The notes below the pieces were generated by a model. The model made no database searches, was not told the DNA's origin, and saw only the letters and a list, made by a program, of their open reading frames with translations. The position numbers and the translations under genes were made by a program. This document shows positions 24,985 to 36,900 of a stretch of DNA of 64,000 nucleotides, one piece after another. How positions within the stretch are numbered: the first letter of the stretch is position 1; each line of letters begins with the position of its first letter. The stretch is from positions 3,339,468 to 3,403,467 of the forward strand of contig NW_006499883.1 of assembly GCF_000471905.2 (NCBI RefSeq). The letters run 5' to 3'. The DNA is from Amborella trichopoda (lineage: Eukaryota; Streptophyta; Magnoliopsida; Amborellales; Amborellaceae).

Positions 24985-27900
24985 TTGCAAGCAGAGCAAT
25001 TACATTAACCAACACCCCAGAAAGATGAAGAAACAACTACATGACCATCAAGAAATCAGCTCAAAATAAGAACTACTATCTAGAGTTACATCCTAATGAA
25101 TCTTTTTTTTTTCTTGCTGCTAATGTCACACAGAACTTGGCTCTATTTTTTAATTCAATTATTCAATGTTATGCTATTATTTCTATAATTGAATCGCTTT
25201 TTTTTTTTTGATAACTTTAACTGTCATTAAAAAAGAAAAGTTCATGAGGTTGGTGTGGCGACCCTCACAAAAATGGGTGCCACCCAGGGCCAGGAAAAGG
25301 CCTATGCACAATCAAAAAATCCCCTATGACAACCCAAAGTTGGCTTGGCAAAAATTGGGCTTATAGGACACCCAGTTTACAAGGGAGCAGTGTGTATACA
25401 AAGTTGAGGGAGAGAGGAAAACAAAAGGAAGTAAAAAAAGTGGTTCTATTATTGAATTGCTTGTTTTCTACTTATTAGAAAGAGTATGCTAAAGCCTAAG
25501 TAGTAGTTTAATCATCTTATACAGTTAATCTATCTAATCTAGATAGTCAACTAGAATCATTGTGAGAAAAAGTTAACTATATTAACAATTTTAAAATTTT
25601 GCTTTTCCTTTTGTTAATGTTTGTTTCAAAATTAAATCTCCAAAATTCATATTAAATTTTTTAAAATTCCTAAAGCTTGGAATGGGCCGTCGTCCTCCCC
25701 TTCCTATTCCCCTCTGATGCGATCAGATCTACGCTCTCTACCCCAAAATCCACCCCCGCCTTCTAGACTTCAGCCCTCTTCTCCAGTAGTCCACCATTCT
25801 CTTTCTGAGGGAGCTGAGCAGCCTCTTGCGACTACTAAGCAACCACTTAAGGCCACCTTCTCCTAGGTAGTGGCCTCAACAAAAGCAACCTCCACTCCCC
25901 CCGCCTCTCCAAATCCCCCCGGGAGGAGTGGCACTATCTCTGCTCCTTCCCTCGTTCTCCCCTGCATAATCTCAACCCCATCAGAGGAGTCTAAACAGCT
26001 TAAACAAAAACTCTCTGCTTGCCTGGTGGCAAGATTTCAACCCAGGCGTGACGATGTTAGAGGAATTGAGAGATGGGCCAAACGCATTTGGGGGGAACCC
26101 AATCTCACTTGCAGACAAATTTCTAGTGGTGATTTCCTTTTCTCTTTCCCGTCCCTTGAATACACGTAGCGTGTATTATAGGAGCCTCTTTCCTCCGGCT
26201 TCAAAGTGGCCTCCTGCACCCCTCATGCTTGGTCCTCTGCGTAGAGCTCTTTTAGGAAGTAGAGAATTTGGCTCACTCTCGACCACATCCCCTTCCATGT
26301 GTGGTCCCCCTCCACTTTCAGGAGAGTGGCAGAAGTTTGCGGTAACCTAGTCTCTATCCATTGGAAATCTCTAGAGACTCTCCCTCTAGGCTCCGTTCAT
26401 CTCCTTCTGGATGTGCTAGACACCAGCCGCATCCCCTCTACTGTTTCGCAGGAAGTCGACAGCCTTTTCTTTCAGGTAACCCAATCATGGTCGGTGGTTT
26501 CGCCTCCTCCTCCATACTTCTTCAATCAGGTGGAAAGAGTCTAACTCCCAGCTCTGGACCACAGTGTCGCGCAAACACCGCCACCCTAGGAGGCGCCGCC
26601 GGCAACCCCCCGCTGCTCCACTGAACCTCAGGGTGCGATGCCAGTACAAGGCATCCAAACCACCACGGTCTGCCATTTGACAGCCACGTCGTGATGTTTC
26701 GGTTCGGCCAAGAAATGGGAATGATGTCTTTAAGTCGATGTCGCAGGTCGTAGGTGTCCCTCACCTGACGAGATTTAGACCTGAAGTGGGCGGGTCAGAC
26801 ACCCTGCCTTCGCTTTCTTCTGATCGAGCTCCAACCCCCCTGCGTCGACCCGACAAAGAACTACTTGTGGACAGTGAGCGCACTTTGTTGACCTTGTCGT
26901 CGGGTCAACTTGACAGACCCGATCCACTTCGAGAATCCTTGCGAACTCTAGACCTGTCCTTTCACTGGACCCTATGCATCGGGCCCCTACCTCGAGCTCC
27001 CTGTCTGAGCACTCGATTCCCCCGCCCTTAGCATTAACTACTCTGATCTTCAGACCCACACGACTGCCACGTCTCACAGCGTGCCGCCCATTCCTGGCCA
27101 CCTGTCGCCCTCGTCTTTATTACATCTGTCGTTGCCGTCTTCTTCTCCCGCTCCCATCCCTCTCCAGCCGTCGCCCTCACCTGTCCCCCCCTCTCCCCCC
27201 AACCGTCATTTCCTGAGGTGCCTCTACCCTTATCTATTTCCCCCAGCGATGACACGCAAACACATACCACACTTCAAGATCCTCCCCAATCCCACCACTC
27301 TACCTCTCCTTCTCCTTCTCCTTCTCGATTTGTTCTTTCGTTTTTGTTCTTTCGCTCATAGTGGGTGCTCCTCCTTCCCCCTTCCCCACGGCACCCTCCC
27401 AGCCTGCTTTGAACCCCCACCTCCCCGTTGTGAACACACCCCTCCCATCTGACCCTATACCGGAATACACCCTGCTGTACCCCAACTCCCTATCTTCTGC
27501 CCCGCCTCCCATCCTCTCTCTCACTTTCCTACCCCTCCATACTGCAGCGGAGGCTGTACTTGAACCCCAACCTCCCTCTCCTCTCTCTCTTCCTCCGCTT
27601 ATGGACTGACCTCTGCTCCCCTTTGGTTTCGTAGTTGTACACTCCACTGACCCCTCCCCCCCAGATCTAGACTTCATCTCCTCGCTACTTGCCCCTCATC
27701 TGTCCTACACTCCCCACTTGGTCCATATCTGCAAAATCCGTACGCTCCACTTCAACTACGCCCTCCATTATCCTTGGCCTTACACGTCTTTCGTCCCACC
27801 TCAGTCTCACCACTTCCTTTCTTATTTCCCTTCTTCTGTCCACCCTGAATCCTAGTACCCTCTTAACCCGTTGCTCTTCATTACCCAACTTTTCTAAACC

Positions 27901-30900
27901 ATGCTTCTTCCCTTCCCCATCCTTCTTGGCCCAGGGCATGTTGGATTCACCTCCTCCTCCTTCGCTGAGCCACTCCAAATTGTCACGCCTTGCCTTCCCT
28001 CTCCCTTTTTTCGCCTACCCCCTCCCCTCCCTCTGCCATCCTNNNNNNNNNNNNNNNNNNNNNNNNNNNNNNNNNNNNNNNNNNNNNNNNNNNNNNNNNN
28101 NNNNNNNNNNNNNNNNNNNNNNNNNNNNNNNNNNNNNNNNNNNNNNNNNNNNNNNNNNNNNNNNNNNNNNNNNNNNNNNNNNNNNNNNNNNNNNNNNNNN
28201 NNNNNNNNNNNNNNNNNNNNNNNNNNNNNNNNNNNNNNNNNNNNNNNNNNNNNNNNNNNNNNNNNNNNNNNNNNNNNNNNNNNNNNNNNNNNNNNNNNNN
28301 NNNNNNNNNNNNNNNNNNNNNNNNNNNNNNNNNNNNNNNNNNNNNNNNNNNNNNNNNNNNNNNNNNNNNNNNNNNNNNNNNNNNNNNNNNNNNNNNNNNN
28401 NNNNNNNNNNNNNNNNNNNNNNNNNNNNNNNNNNNNNNNNNNNNNNNNNNNNNNNNNNNNNNNNNNNNNNNNNNNNNNNNNNNNNNNNNNNNNNNNNNNN
28501 NNNNNNNNNNNNNNNNNNNNNNNNNNNNNNNNNNNNNNNNNNNNNNNNNNNNNNNNNNNNNNNNNNNNNNNNNNNNNNNNNNNNNNNNNNNNNNNNNNNN
28601 NNNNNNNNNNNNNNNNNNNNNNNNNNNNNNNNNNNNNNNNNNNNNNNNNNNNNNNNNNNNNNNNNNNNNNNNNNNNNNNNNNNNNNNNNNNNNNNNNNNN
28701 NNNNNNNNNNNNNNNNNNNNNNNNNNNNNCTCTCCCCTAACCTCTTTCCTAGAGGCCCTTCCTACCCTACCTCCTTACCTTTACCCTTCCAACCATCCCC
28801 TTCTACTGTCCGAGCAAGCCGTGGAGTCGCCCTAGGATCCAAGTACCCCCATCTCTCCCCCTTCGACGAGGGACAACACCGAGGGGGTCGACGGGGATGG
28901 GGACGATAGAGATTTGGCGAGAATGAAGGAAATTTATGATATTATGGGCTTCCAGAATGAAGGCCTTGAAGGACCGGAGCACCGTTTCTTTCTTGCAGAT
29001 GCTCAAAGCCGATTGAAGGTGAGTTTTAAAGGACAAAGGGAGCTTCTCAATCTGTTCTCATCTTTCTCATACGAAGCTTCCCCTTTAGAAGGTCTCCCAT
29101 CCACCACCTCCTCTCCGAGGAGGTCTGCCAGATTAGCCTCTACCTCAGCTGCTATTCCCAAACCATGAAGATCCTTCCTTGGAATATAAGAGGTTTGGGA
29201 CACTCGTCCAAAAGGCACGCAGTCAAGGACTTGACCTTGAAACACCTTCCCACTATACTTGCCCTTATTGAAACCAAACTACTTGAGCCCACTCTCCTTC
29301 ATATTCGTCAGGTTTGGGGTAGAAGGCCTTGCCAATGGATCTCTCTACCTACGGACGGGGCTTCAGGGGGAATTTGGGTGATCTGGAACCCGGCAGATCA
29401 TCTCCTCCTCTCATCCCATTTAGGGGAATTCTCCGTTACCATACTTCTTTCACGTGTTTCCGATGGCCTACTTTGGAAATTCTCGGTTATTTATTGCCCT
29501 TGCTCAGCTTCTATTCAACCATATCTCTGGTCAGAATTGGACTTTGTGGCTGCCTTACCCCACCCTTTATCGTGTTTGGGTGGAGACTTCAACATTACAC
29601 GATGGTCTCACGAGAGAAACTCAAATTCCACCATCTCTCAAGGAATGTCAGACATTTCGGATTTCATTTTCCGAAATTAACTCTTAGATATCCCATTACA
29701 AGGTAACCGTTATAGTTGGTCCAACCACTCCCCCCATCCCTCCCTATCTAAACTCTATAGGTTTCGCCTATCGTTGAACTCGGAGGAACTCTTTTCGGGC
29801 TCTCATGCCATGGCCTTACCTAAACCCAGCTCTGATCACTATCCTATTCTTTTAGATACGCTAGCCATCAGAAGAGGACCAAAACCTTTTATATATATTT
29901 GAACTGGCTTGGCTTGAAGAAAAGTCTCTACCCACCCTGATTCCTATCTGGTGGAATTCCTTCTCTGGCCAGGGTTTGGAAGAGCAGGCTATAGGCTCCA
30001 AACTAAAATTCAACTCCTCAAAGCCTCCCTTAAGACCTGGGAGTAAATCCATCCCTGGGAATAACTCTCAAATTAAGTCCTCCCTCCTAAACTCCATACA
30101 AGATCTTGACCGCATTGAAGAGTCTAGACCTTTAACATACTCTGAATCAAACATGAGGACCCAAACTAAGCTTGAATGCTTTTCCACCCTTAAAAAAGAA
30201 GAATGTACTGCTTCCAGAGATCGAGAGTACATTGGCTAAAAGCAGGGGACCATAACACACGCTTCTTTCACCGGATAGCAAATTGTCGCAGGAGAGACAA
30301 TACCATTTTGACTATCAAGTCAAATAACTGTTATCTGGTACAACCTGGAGAAATCGAATCGGCAATTTTAAACTACTTCTAGGCCCTCTACACTGCCCCT
30401 TTGGGTCTCAGACCTAAAATGGCCGACCTGGATTTTCTAACTCTTTCGGAGGACCAGGCTCTTTGGCTTGAGTGACCTTTTTTGGAAGACGAAATCCTGA
30501 AAGCCTTAGAGGACTTAGCCAAAGTCAAAGCCCTCGGTCTGGATGGGTTCCCCGTAGCACCTTTCAAAATCTTCTGGGAAACCTTTCACCTAGACTTTAT
30601 GAGTTTCTTTGAGGAATTTTTCCTCCGGGGAATTCTCCACAAAGTCATCAACGCCACCTTTATTGCCTTGGTCCCCAAGGTTGAAGGGGCTGAGGAGCTT
30701 AAGGACTTTCGCCTAATCAGTTTGCTCAATTCCACCTACAAAATTCTGGCCAAGGTTCTGACCTCAAGATTACAACAAATCCTTCCCTCTGTCATCTCAC
30801 TGTCGCAGTCTGCCTTCATCAAAGATAGACAAATCCTAGACGGAGCTTTAATAGCACGTGAGTGCATTCACTCTAGGCACTTCTCAAAAAAGCCTGTTCT

Positions 30901-33900
30901 CATCTTTAAGATAGAATGGGAGAAAGTGTACGACCATGTTGATTGGTCCATAATGGATGAGTCAATGGTAAGAATGGGATTCCAAGATCGCTGGAGAAAA
31001 TGGATGAGAGGTTGCTATTCTCACCCTCATTTCTCGATCCTCATAAACGGAACCCCAAAAGGTTTATTCTCCTCCTCGAGGGGGTTATTCCAAGGGGACT
31101 CTCTCTCCCCCTTTCTCTTCGCCATTACAACAGAAGTTTTCAGCCGATCTATCTCTCGTCTTTATCAGGCAGGTTTCCTCTCGGGTTTCAAACCTCTCAT
31201 CAAGGCCCTACAGTGTCTCATCTGCAATATGCAGATGACACATTGGTATTCCTAGATGCTTCTTCACAAGAAATTGAAAACTTGAGGCTTCACCTCAAAT
31301 GTTTCCTGGTGGCCACAGGTTTCAAGGTCAACATGGAAAAATAAACAATGATGGGGTAGCGACAGCCAACTCTGAAATCAGAGAGCTTATCCCACATTGG
31401 GAATGCAAAGTTGAGGATCTCCAACAACTTACCTTGGCCTGCCTTTGGGATTGGGAAAACCTAAAAAGAGACACTGGTCACATGTGATAGACAAGGTTGA
31501 TAGGCGTTTGGTTGGATGGAAAGAGAGATACAATTCTCAGGCTGGCCGAACCGCATTGATCAAAGCAACATTGGTCAATGCCCCGGTTTGCCCCATGTCT
31601 CTCTTCCAAATGCCAACTTCAGTGACAAACCAGCTGGATCAACTTATGAGGAATTTTCTCTGGTCGAGTCAGGCAGAGAGAACAAAATACCATTTAATCT
31701 CTTGGGATAAAGTCTGCTTACCCAAACAACATGGGGTTTGGGTATCAGGATCCTTAGGAAACATAACTTGGCCCTTTTAGGCAAATGGTGGCGGCGTCTT
31801 GCAACTCAGCCTGATTCCCTTTGAGCCCAGGTCTTACGCTGTAAATATAAGATTTCTGAAGGCATTTGGGTGCCAGAGAGGAGACCTTTGAACAAGGCCT
31901 CAGGAGCGTGGAGGTCCTTCACCTCTTCCCTCTCACTGTTAAACAAATTCATCATGTTTCATCCAAGAGAAGGAACAAGAGCGCGCTTTTGGTCAGCTCT
32001 TTGGCTCGGACACACTCCCTTAAGGGTCCTCTTCCCTTCCCTCTACTCCATCGCCTCTAACAAAAATTCAACCATTGCGAAGGAAATGGTGTTGGCGGGA
32101 GGCCGAAGAGTGTGGAACCCCTCATTCAGAAGAAACCTCTCCCACGAGGAAACAATCCACTTCCTCGCTCTTTCTGCAGCCTTGCATCGTTTGTTCATGT
32201 CAACACAAGGGAGGGACTCGTTGGTATGGTTTCTTGCCCCCTCTAGTATCTTCTCGGTGGCTTCCTTTTACAAAAGACTTATCCAACCTCCCACTTTCCC
32301 TCTTAATACCCCATCAGTACTATCCAAGGTATGATCCACCATAGCACCCCCTAGAGTGCATTCCTTCAACTGGACAGCGGGGTCCCAGAGGGTTCTTACA
32401 GCGGATCAGCTTCAAAAGAAAGAGATTCCTATTCCCAATAGATGTGTCATGTGTCTGTGCAAGGAAGAGTCGAATCCTCACCTCTTCATTCATTGTAACA
32501 CGGCCCACGATCTCTGGGGTCAAATGTTGCAGCTATTCGGTGTCCAATGGGTTACGCCCCCGACGGTCAAGGACCTTATTTTTGCGGACGATGCTTTACA
32601 CTAGCCGAAGGCTGGACAGATCCTTCGGAGGGCTGCTGTGGCAGCCATCGTTTGGATGATCTGGATAGAAACAAAAATTCCAGGTTATTTTAAGGCCTTA
32701 CTACCCAAGGTCCAACATTCTTCCACAGGGTTACCTCCTTAGTAACGTTTTGGGCAACCAACCAATGGATCTTTGCGGGGTTCCCACTGAATACTTTCCT
32801 AAGCCAATGGGAAAACATACTGTACCACTGACCATGGAAGACGCAACGATCACGCAATTGGCAGCCACCCCCAGAAGGAGTCACAAAGCTCCACTTTGAT
32901 GGTTGTCCTCTGGGGAACCCCGGCCATGCAGTTGTTAGTGGTGTCTTAAGAGACCAACATCACAATATCCTATTTACCTAGTTCGAGTATCTAGGGTTTC
33001 AAGATTGTCAGCATGCCAAAGTGATGGCCTTACTGTTGGGCCTCAAAAGCTTCAATCAGTCTTGGGGGCGAAACCTTATAGTGGAGGGAGATGTGCGTAA
33101 TATCATATCATGGGTGATCGGGAGATCCACACCTCCATGGTTTCTCGCTTCGATTTTTGACGAGATTGCACACATTTGCAGAGATATGGTCGTCTTTTGA
33201 ATGCATACCTCGAGGACGTCAAACGAGTTAGCCGATCTCCTGTCGAAGGACGGGACTAGGGCCCAAGTAGAAGACCAAACCCGGTCCATCTCCTTTTTTG
33301 CTCTGGACCATAGAGGTTACACACATTAGAACATCTCTTTGTAAACGGGCAAACTTATAAGCCCATTTTTGTAACCTCATTGTAAAGCTATTCTAATCGG
33401 GCAAATTTATAAGCCCATTTTTGTACAGGAGGCTGACCTATTTTTTACCGAGAGACCCGTCTAGTGGGTACTCTCGGATTAACCCAAATTGTATTCCAAC
33501 TCTTTATAGCAATACTAAAGTTAACTTTTATCAAAAAAAAAGAACTATATTAAAAATTTTATTTTATAAATTCCTCCAAAAAAAAAAAAACAATTTTATT
33601 TTATACAATACTAGTTAGTATCTTTTTGTTCTATTTCATAATATCTTAACAGGTGCAAGGAGTGTGCCCTCGTAGTGAAGATAAAGCTGATATCAAAAAA
33701 ATTCAAACAAGGAATAAAAAACTATTTTCAAAATAACTGTAAATTCTTTTTTTCACCTTACAAAAAAACACAAAATAAAAGAAAATAAACCAAGTGAGCT
33801 AGTATTTTGATCCTTTTGGTGTTTTCTTTTGAAAATAGTTAAGGGAAAAGCTATTTTGAAAAATGCTTTTATTTCTAGGGAAGATATCAATAAAATGGTC

Positions 33901-36900
33901 AAACTGTTACAAAAATCAATCAGTTTCTTAAATCAACAATTATCAACAAAGTTGTTAATATTTAAAAACCTTTCCATTTTGATGCCTTCTCAAGAATTTT
34001 ATTATAAATTACCCAAATTGCTTTTGTTCTGGGTTTGTGACCCTAAACAAATGAAGGCATTTTGGTAACTTGAGTCAAATAACTTAAATACTCCTACTTG
34101 TTCTGGATTTCACATTGATAAAATGTTTTCATTAAAACATTGTTGTTCTCAACATTGAACAAGGAGGAGCATTTTTGTAATTTAGGATGTGGATACCCCT
34201 TCTTGTCCTAGTCCCCAACCCAGGAGAAGATTTTTTAGTAGGAAAAGCATGTGCTTGGTTGGGAACCTAAAACAAGAAGAGTATCTAGTCATTTCGCTCA
34301 AATAACTTAAGAGGCCATGTTACCAAAATTTCCCTTACTGGTTCAAGGTCCCAAACTCTGAACAGGCGTTTATTGGAGATTTTGTAACAAAATAGCTGAG
34401 GTTCTGTGGTAAATTAGTTGATTTTACCACTTCATTGAATTTTTGAGGTTGTTCAACCGATTTATTGATATTTTGCCTTACTTTTATGAATTTATATTCT
34501 TAGAATTTTTTTTTTTGCTGACAATAGCTCAGCTCAAACAATTACTTTAAGGACACTATACACACTTGTATCTATTTATGATTTTTACATATATATATGC
34601 ATAAACAATTTTTCATGCATGGAAATATCGTTATATGAAATTAATTTTAGGTTTTTGTTGCAGGCGTCATGTATTTGTATTGATTATTGCTATTTGTTTG
34701 TTCAGATGTTTGTAGTCATGTAACTTTGGGTTTGTGTAGTTTCTGTTATTCCAGGGTATTTGTGTACTATCTGTACCGGGGAGTTTATGTACTTTGATTT
34801 CCCAGTCAGATGTTTATTAATGGGATTAATCCCTTAATATGATTAATGGGTCTACACAGTTTTTCTAAATCTATCCATACTCATCTGCAGTATCTGCTGA
34901 ACATTTTCATGACATAGATTGATCAAATATGCAGGTTGGTTTGCTCGAGATCCATCTATTTTGCATCATGTTGGTCATGTATTGCTACAAGCGCCATCCT
35001 CAGATTTAAGAAGGTCAAGGCGCTTTATCTTTGCTGATGACTGCTTCCAACTTTCAAAGGTTCCCAAACAGAAGACTGTTTACGTAGTCCGTCAGGCAAC
35101 TGAAAAGTTATCTGGATGTAAGTAGAAGTTTGCAGAGATGTAATTTGATGTGGTGTCATTAAGATATTAACAACAACTTTATTTTTTTACTGATAAGTTA
35201 ATATTCTATACATCATTTGTGATAAATATTTTCGTGTCAAAATTATTCTGACTTAATTACTTGTTGTCCCTTTTCTTCCATAAAAAATAAGACCAAGTTA
35301 CAGAGCACATAAATCTTGGGAAGTACATTGACTCAAATGTACCGAGCTTGAAAGAATTTCGAGAACCAGATGATGTGCAAAAAGGAATTTCTAGTCTGAA
35401 AGCTCTTTCCAGTGCTATGAGGTTGCTGCACAGGTATCTGCTGTGACTTCTAATGCCAGGGAACCTTGTTGCAATTATTTCATACATTGAAATTCTATTT
35501 TATATATATATGCTGTTTTATAACATTAATTTTAGAAAGATATTATATGGAAGCTGCTATTTCTTTTCTGAAATAATAAAGGCTTTAGAATTTTGGCCGC
35601 AGTGGTTGGTTCCGGATATTTTACCTTCTTCTTTTGTTTTTTTTTTTGCTCATGTCTAATTTTATTTCTTATAATGTGCTCTTCTTGGTGTACTTTTCAT
35701 TATCTACTATTCTTTCACTGTCTCAATACCAATAGAGAGCATCGTATGTATAGTTGATGTTATAGAATGGAACATTATGACTCGAACTGAAAATTGGGTC
35801 ACATGCTTTTGGCATTTGATTTCTTATTTTTGCCTTTCTTTATGGTCACTTGAAATTTATTTGATTTTGGATGGCTCATGACATGTATATGACTTGTTCC
35901 TTTAGATTGGCTACTTTGCTCTTTTTTTGTCACTGATAATATTTTGTTTTATCTATATTTACAGATACGAGTTCAAAACAAATCATGAAGACTGGTTCAA
36001 AAGTGTCAAGCCAAGCTTAAGTTCTAATATTTCTGCTCGAGTGCTTGCAGCATTAAACACCACAAATGAAAATGTAAAGACTTGTTATACAGTTAGAACA
36101 CAAATGCGGGCTGCTATGAGTAATCTCTTAAAGGTATTCCTTTGTGCTTATAATAATTGGTTTAGATTTATTTTGAAGTCCTTGATGGAGGGCAAAATTC
36201 TTCTTTAGGTGTATGTTTATTCAATTTCGCTGATGTATATTGTAGTTTTAATTTTAGGGTTTATTTCTAGGGTTTTTAGGATTTGAAGTTTTTTTTATTT
36301 ATTTATTTACTATTCACAAGTACTATTCATGGTACTGTTCAGATGTTAGTATTCACTTGTTACTGTTTACATGGGTATTTTTGGAATTTTGGTATTGTTT
36401 TAGGGGTATTTTAGTGTATTAATGTTCACTTGGATCTCAAGTTAAATTAGGGTTTCATAGGCTTATAAAAGGTTGGATGTCATAGTTTGAGGGGATATGT
36501 TATTAGAATAAATATTATTTTATGAAAGAAGAAAGTTCTTATCTTGGCGAGATTTACAGCCATGTTCTTTCTCTACTATTGTTTATCTTACTTGTTTAAG
36601 GCTCAGAAAAATGGTGGAATCAATTTCCCACCTTTTCTCCCTGCATAAATCATTCATCCCCTGTGTTTGCAGATGCTTATTGATCAGATATTGGCGGACA
36701 TTTTCATTTGTTATTCTTTCTTTTGGTCTTTTGATTTTTTCATTCTCGAAGAATGCACACGAAATTCTTTTTGTAATTGTAGAGGTGTTCTAAGCCATTT
36801 TCCTTGTTGTGTATTAAGATTTTGAGTTGTACTCTTGTGCTTTGTTTTTCTTGATTGATAATTAATTTCATTAAACAGGAAAAAAAAATCTAGAGAATAG

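Larger units (their letters stand above)
25593..33542 (+). mobile_element. Near-complete L1-type LINE with 18-bp target duplication
   Basis: Order: ORF1 remnant (25870 on), pyrimidine-rich Pro/Ser region with an assembly gap, ORF2 endonuclease (29165), RT (30482), zinc-knuckle domain, RNase H, 3' UTR, and a short A-tail at about 33532. Flanks AACTATATTAACAATTTT (25575-25592) and AACTATATTAAAAATTTT (33543-33560) match at 17 of 18 positions. That brackets about 7.95 kb inserted in OM64 intron 4 in the sense orientation. ORF2 has a few frameshifts and stops, so it is probably dead, but it is much less decayed than the RTE and copia elements nearby. Confidence 0.85.
24076..34934 (+). other. OM64 intron 4 (10.9 kb), holding a full-length L1
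   Basis: Donor GTATGG at 24076 and acceptor TATGCAG at 34934. The joined codons read DTVGWFARDP, conserved in the family. Contents: AT-rich DNA, a GT/GA microsatellite, a short LINE tail, an L1 element with an assembly gap, then AT-rich DNA (33605-34934) without recognisable features. Confidence 0.85.

Noticed and set aside
26485..27677. Several 80-125 codon antisense frames in the C-rich region
   Set aside because: Arg/Gly-rich shadows of a biased sequence inside the L1; no family similarity.
27689..28909. Long open frames (up to about 400 codons) through 28043-28729
   Set aside because: They exist only because the N run has no stops; flanking sequence is low-complexity C-rich L1 DNA.
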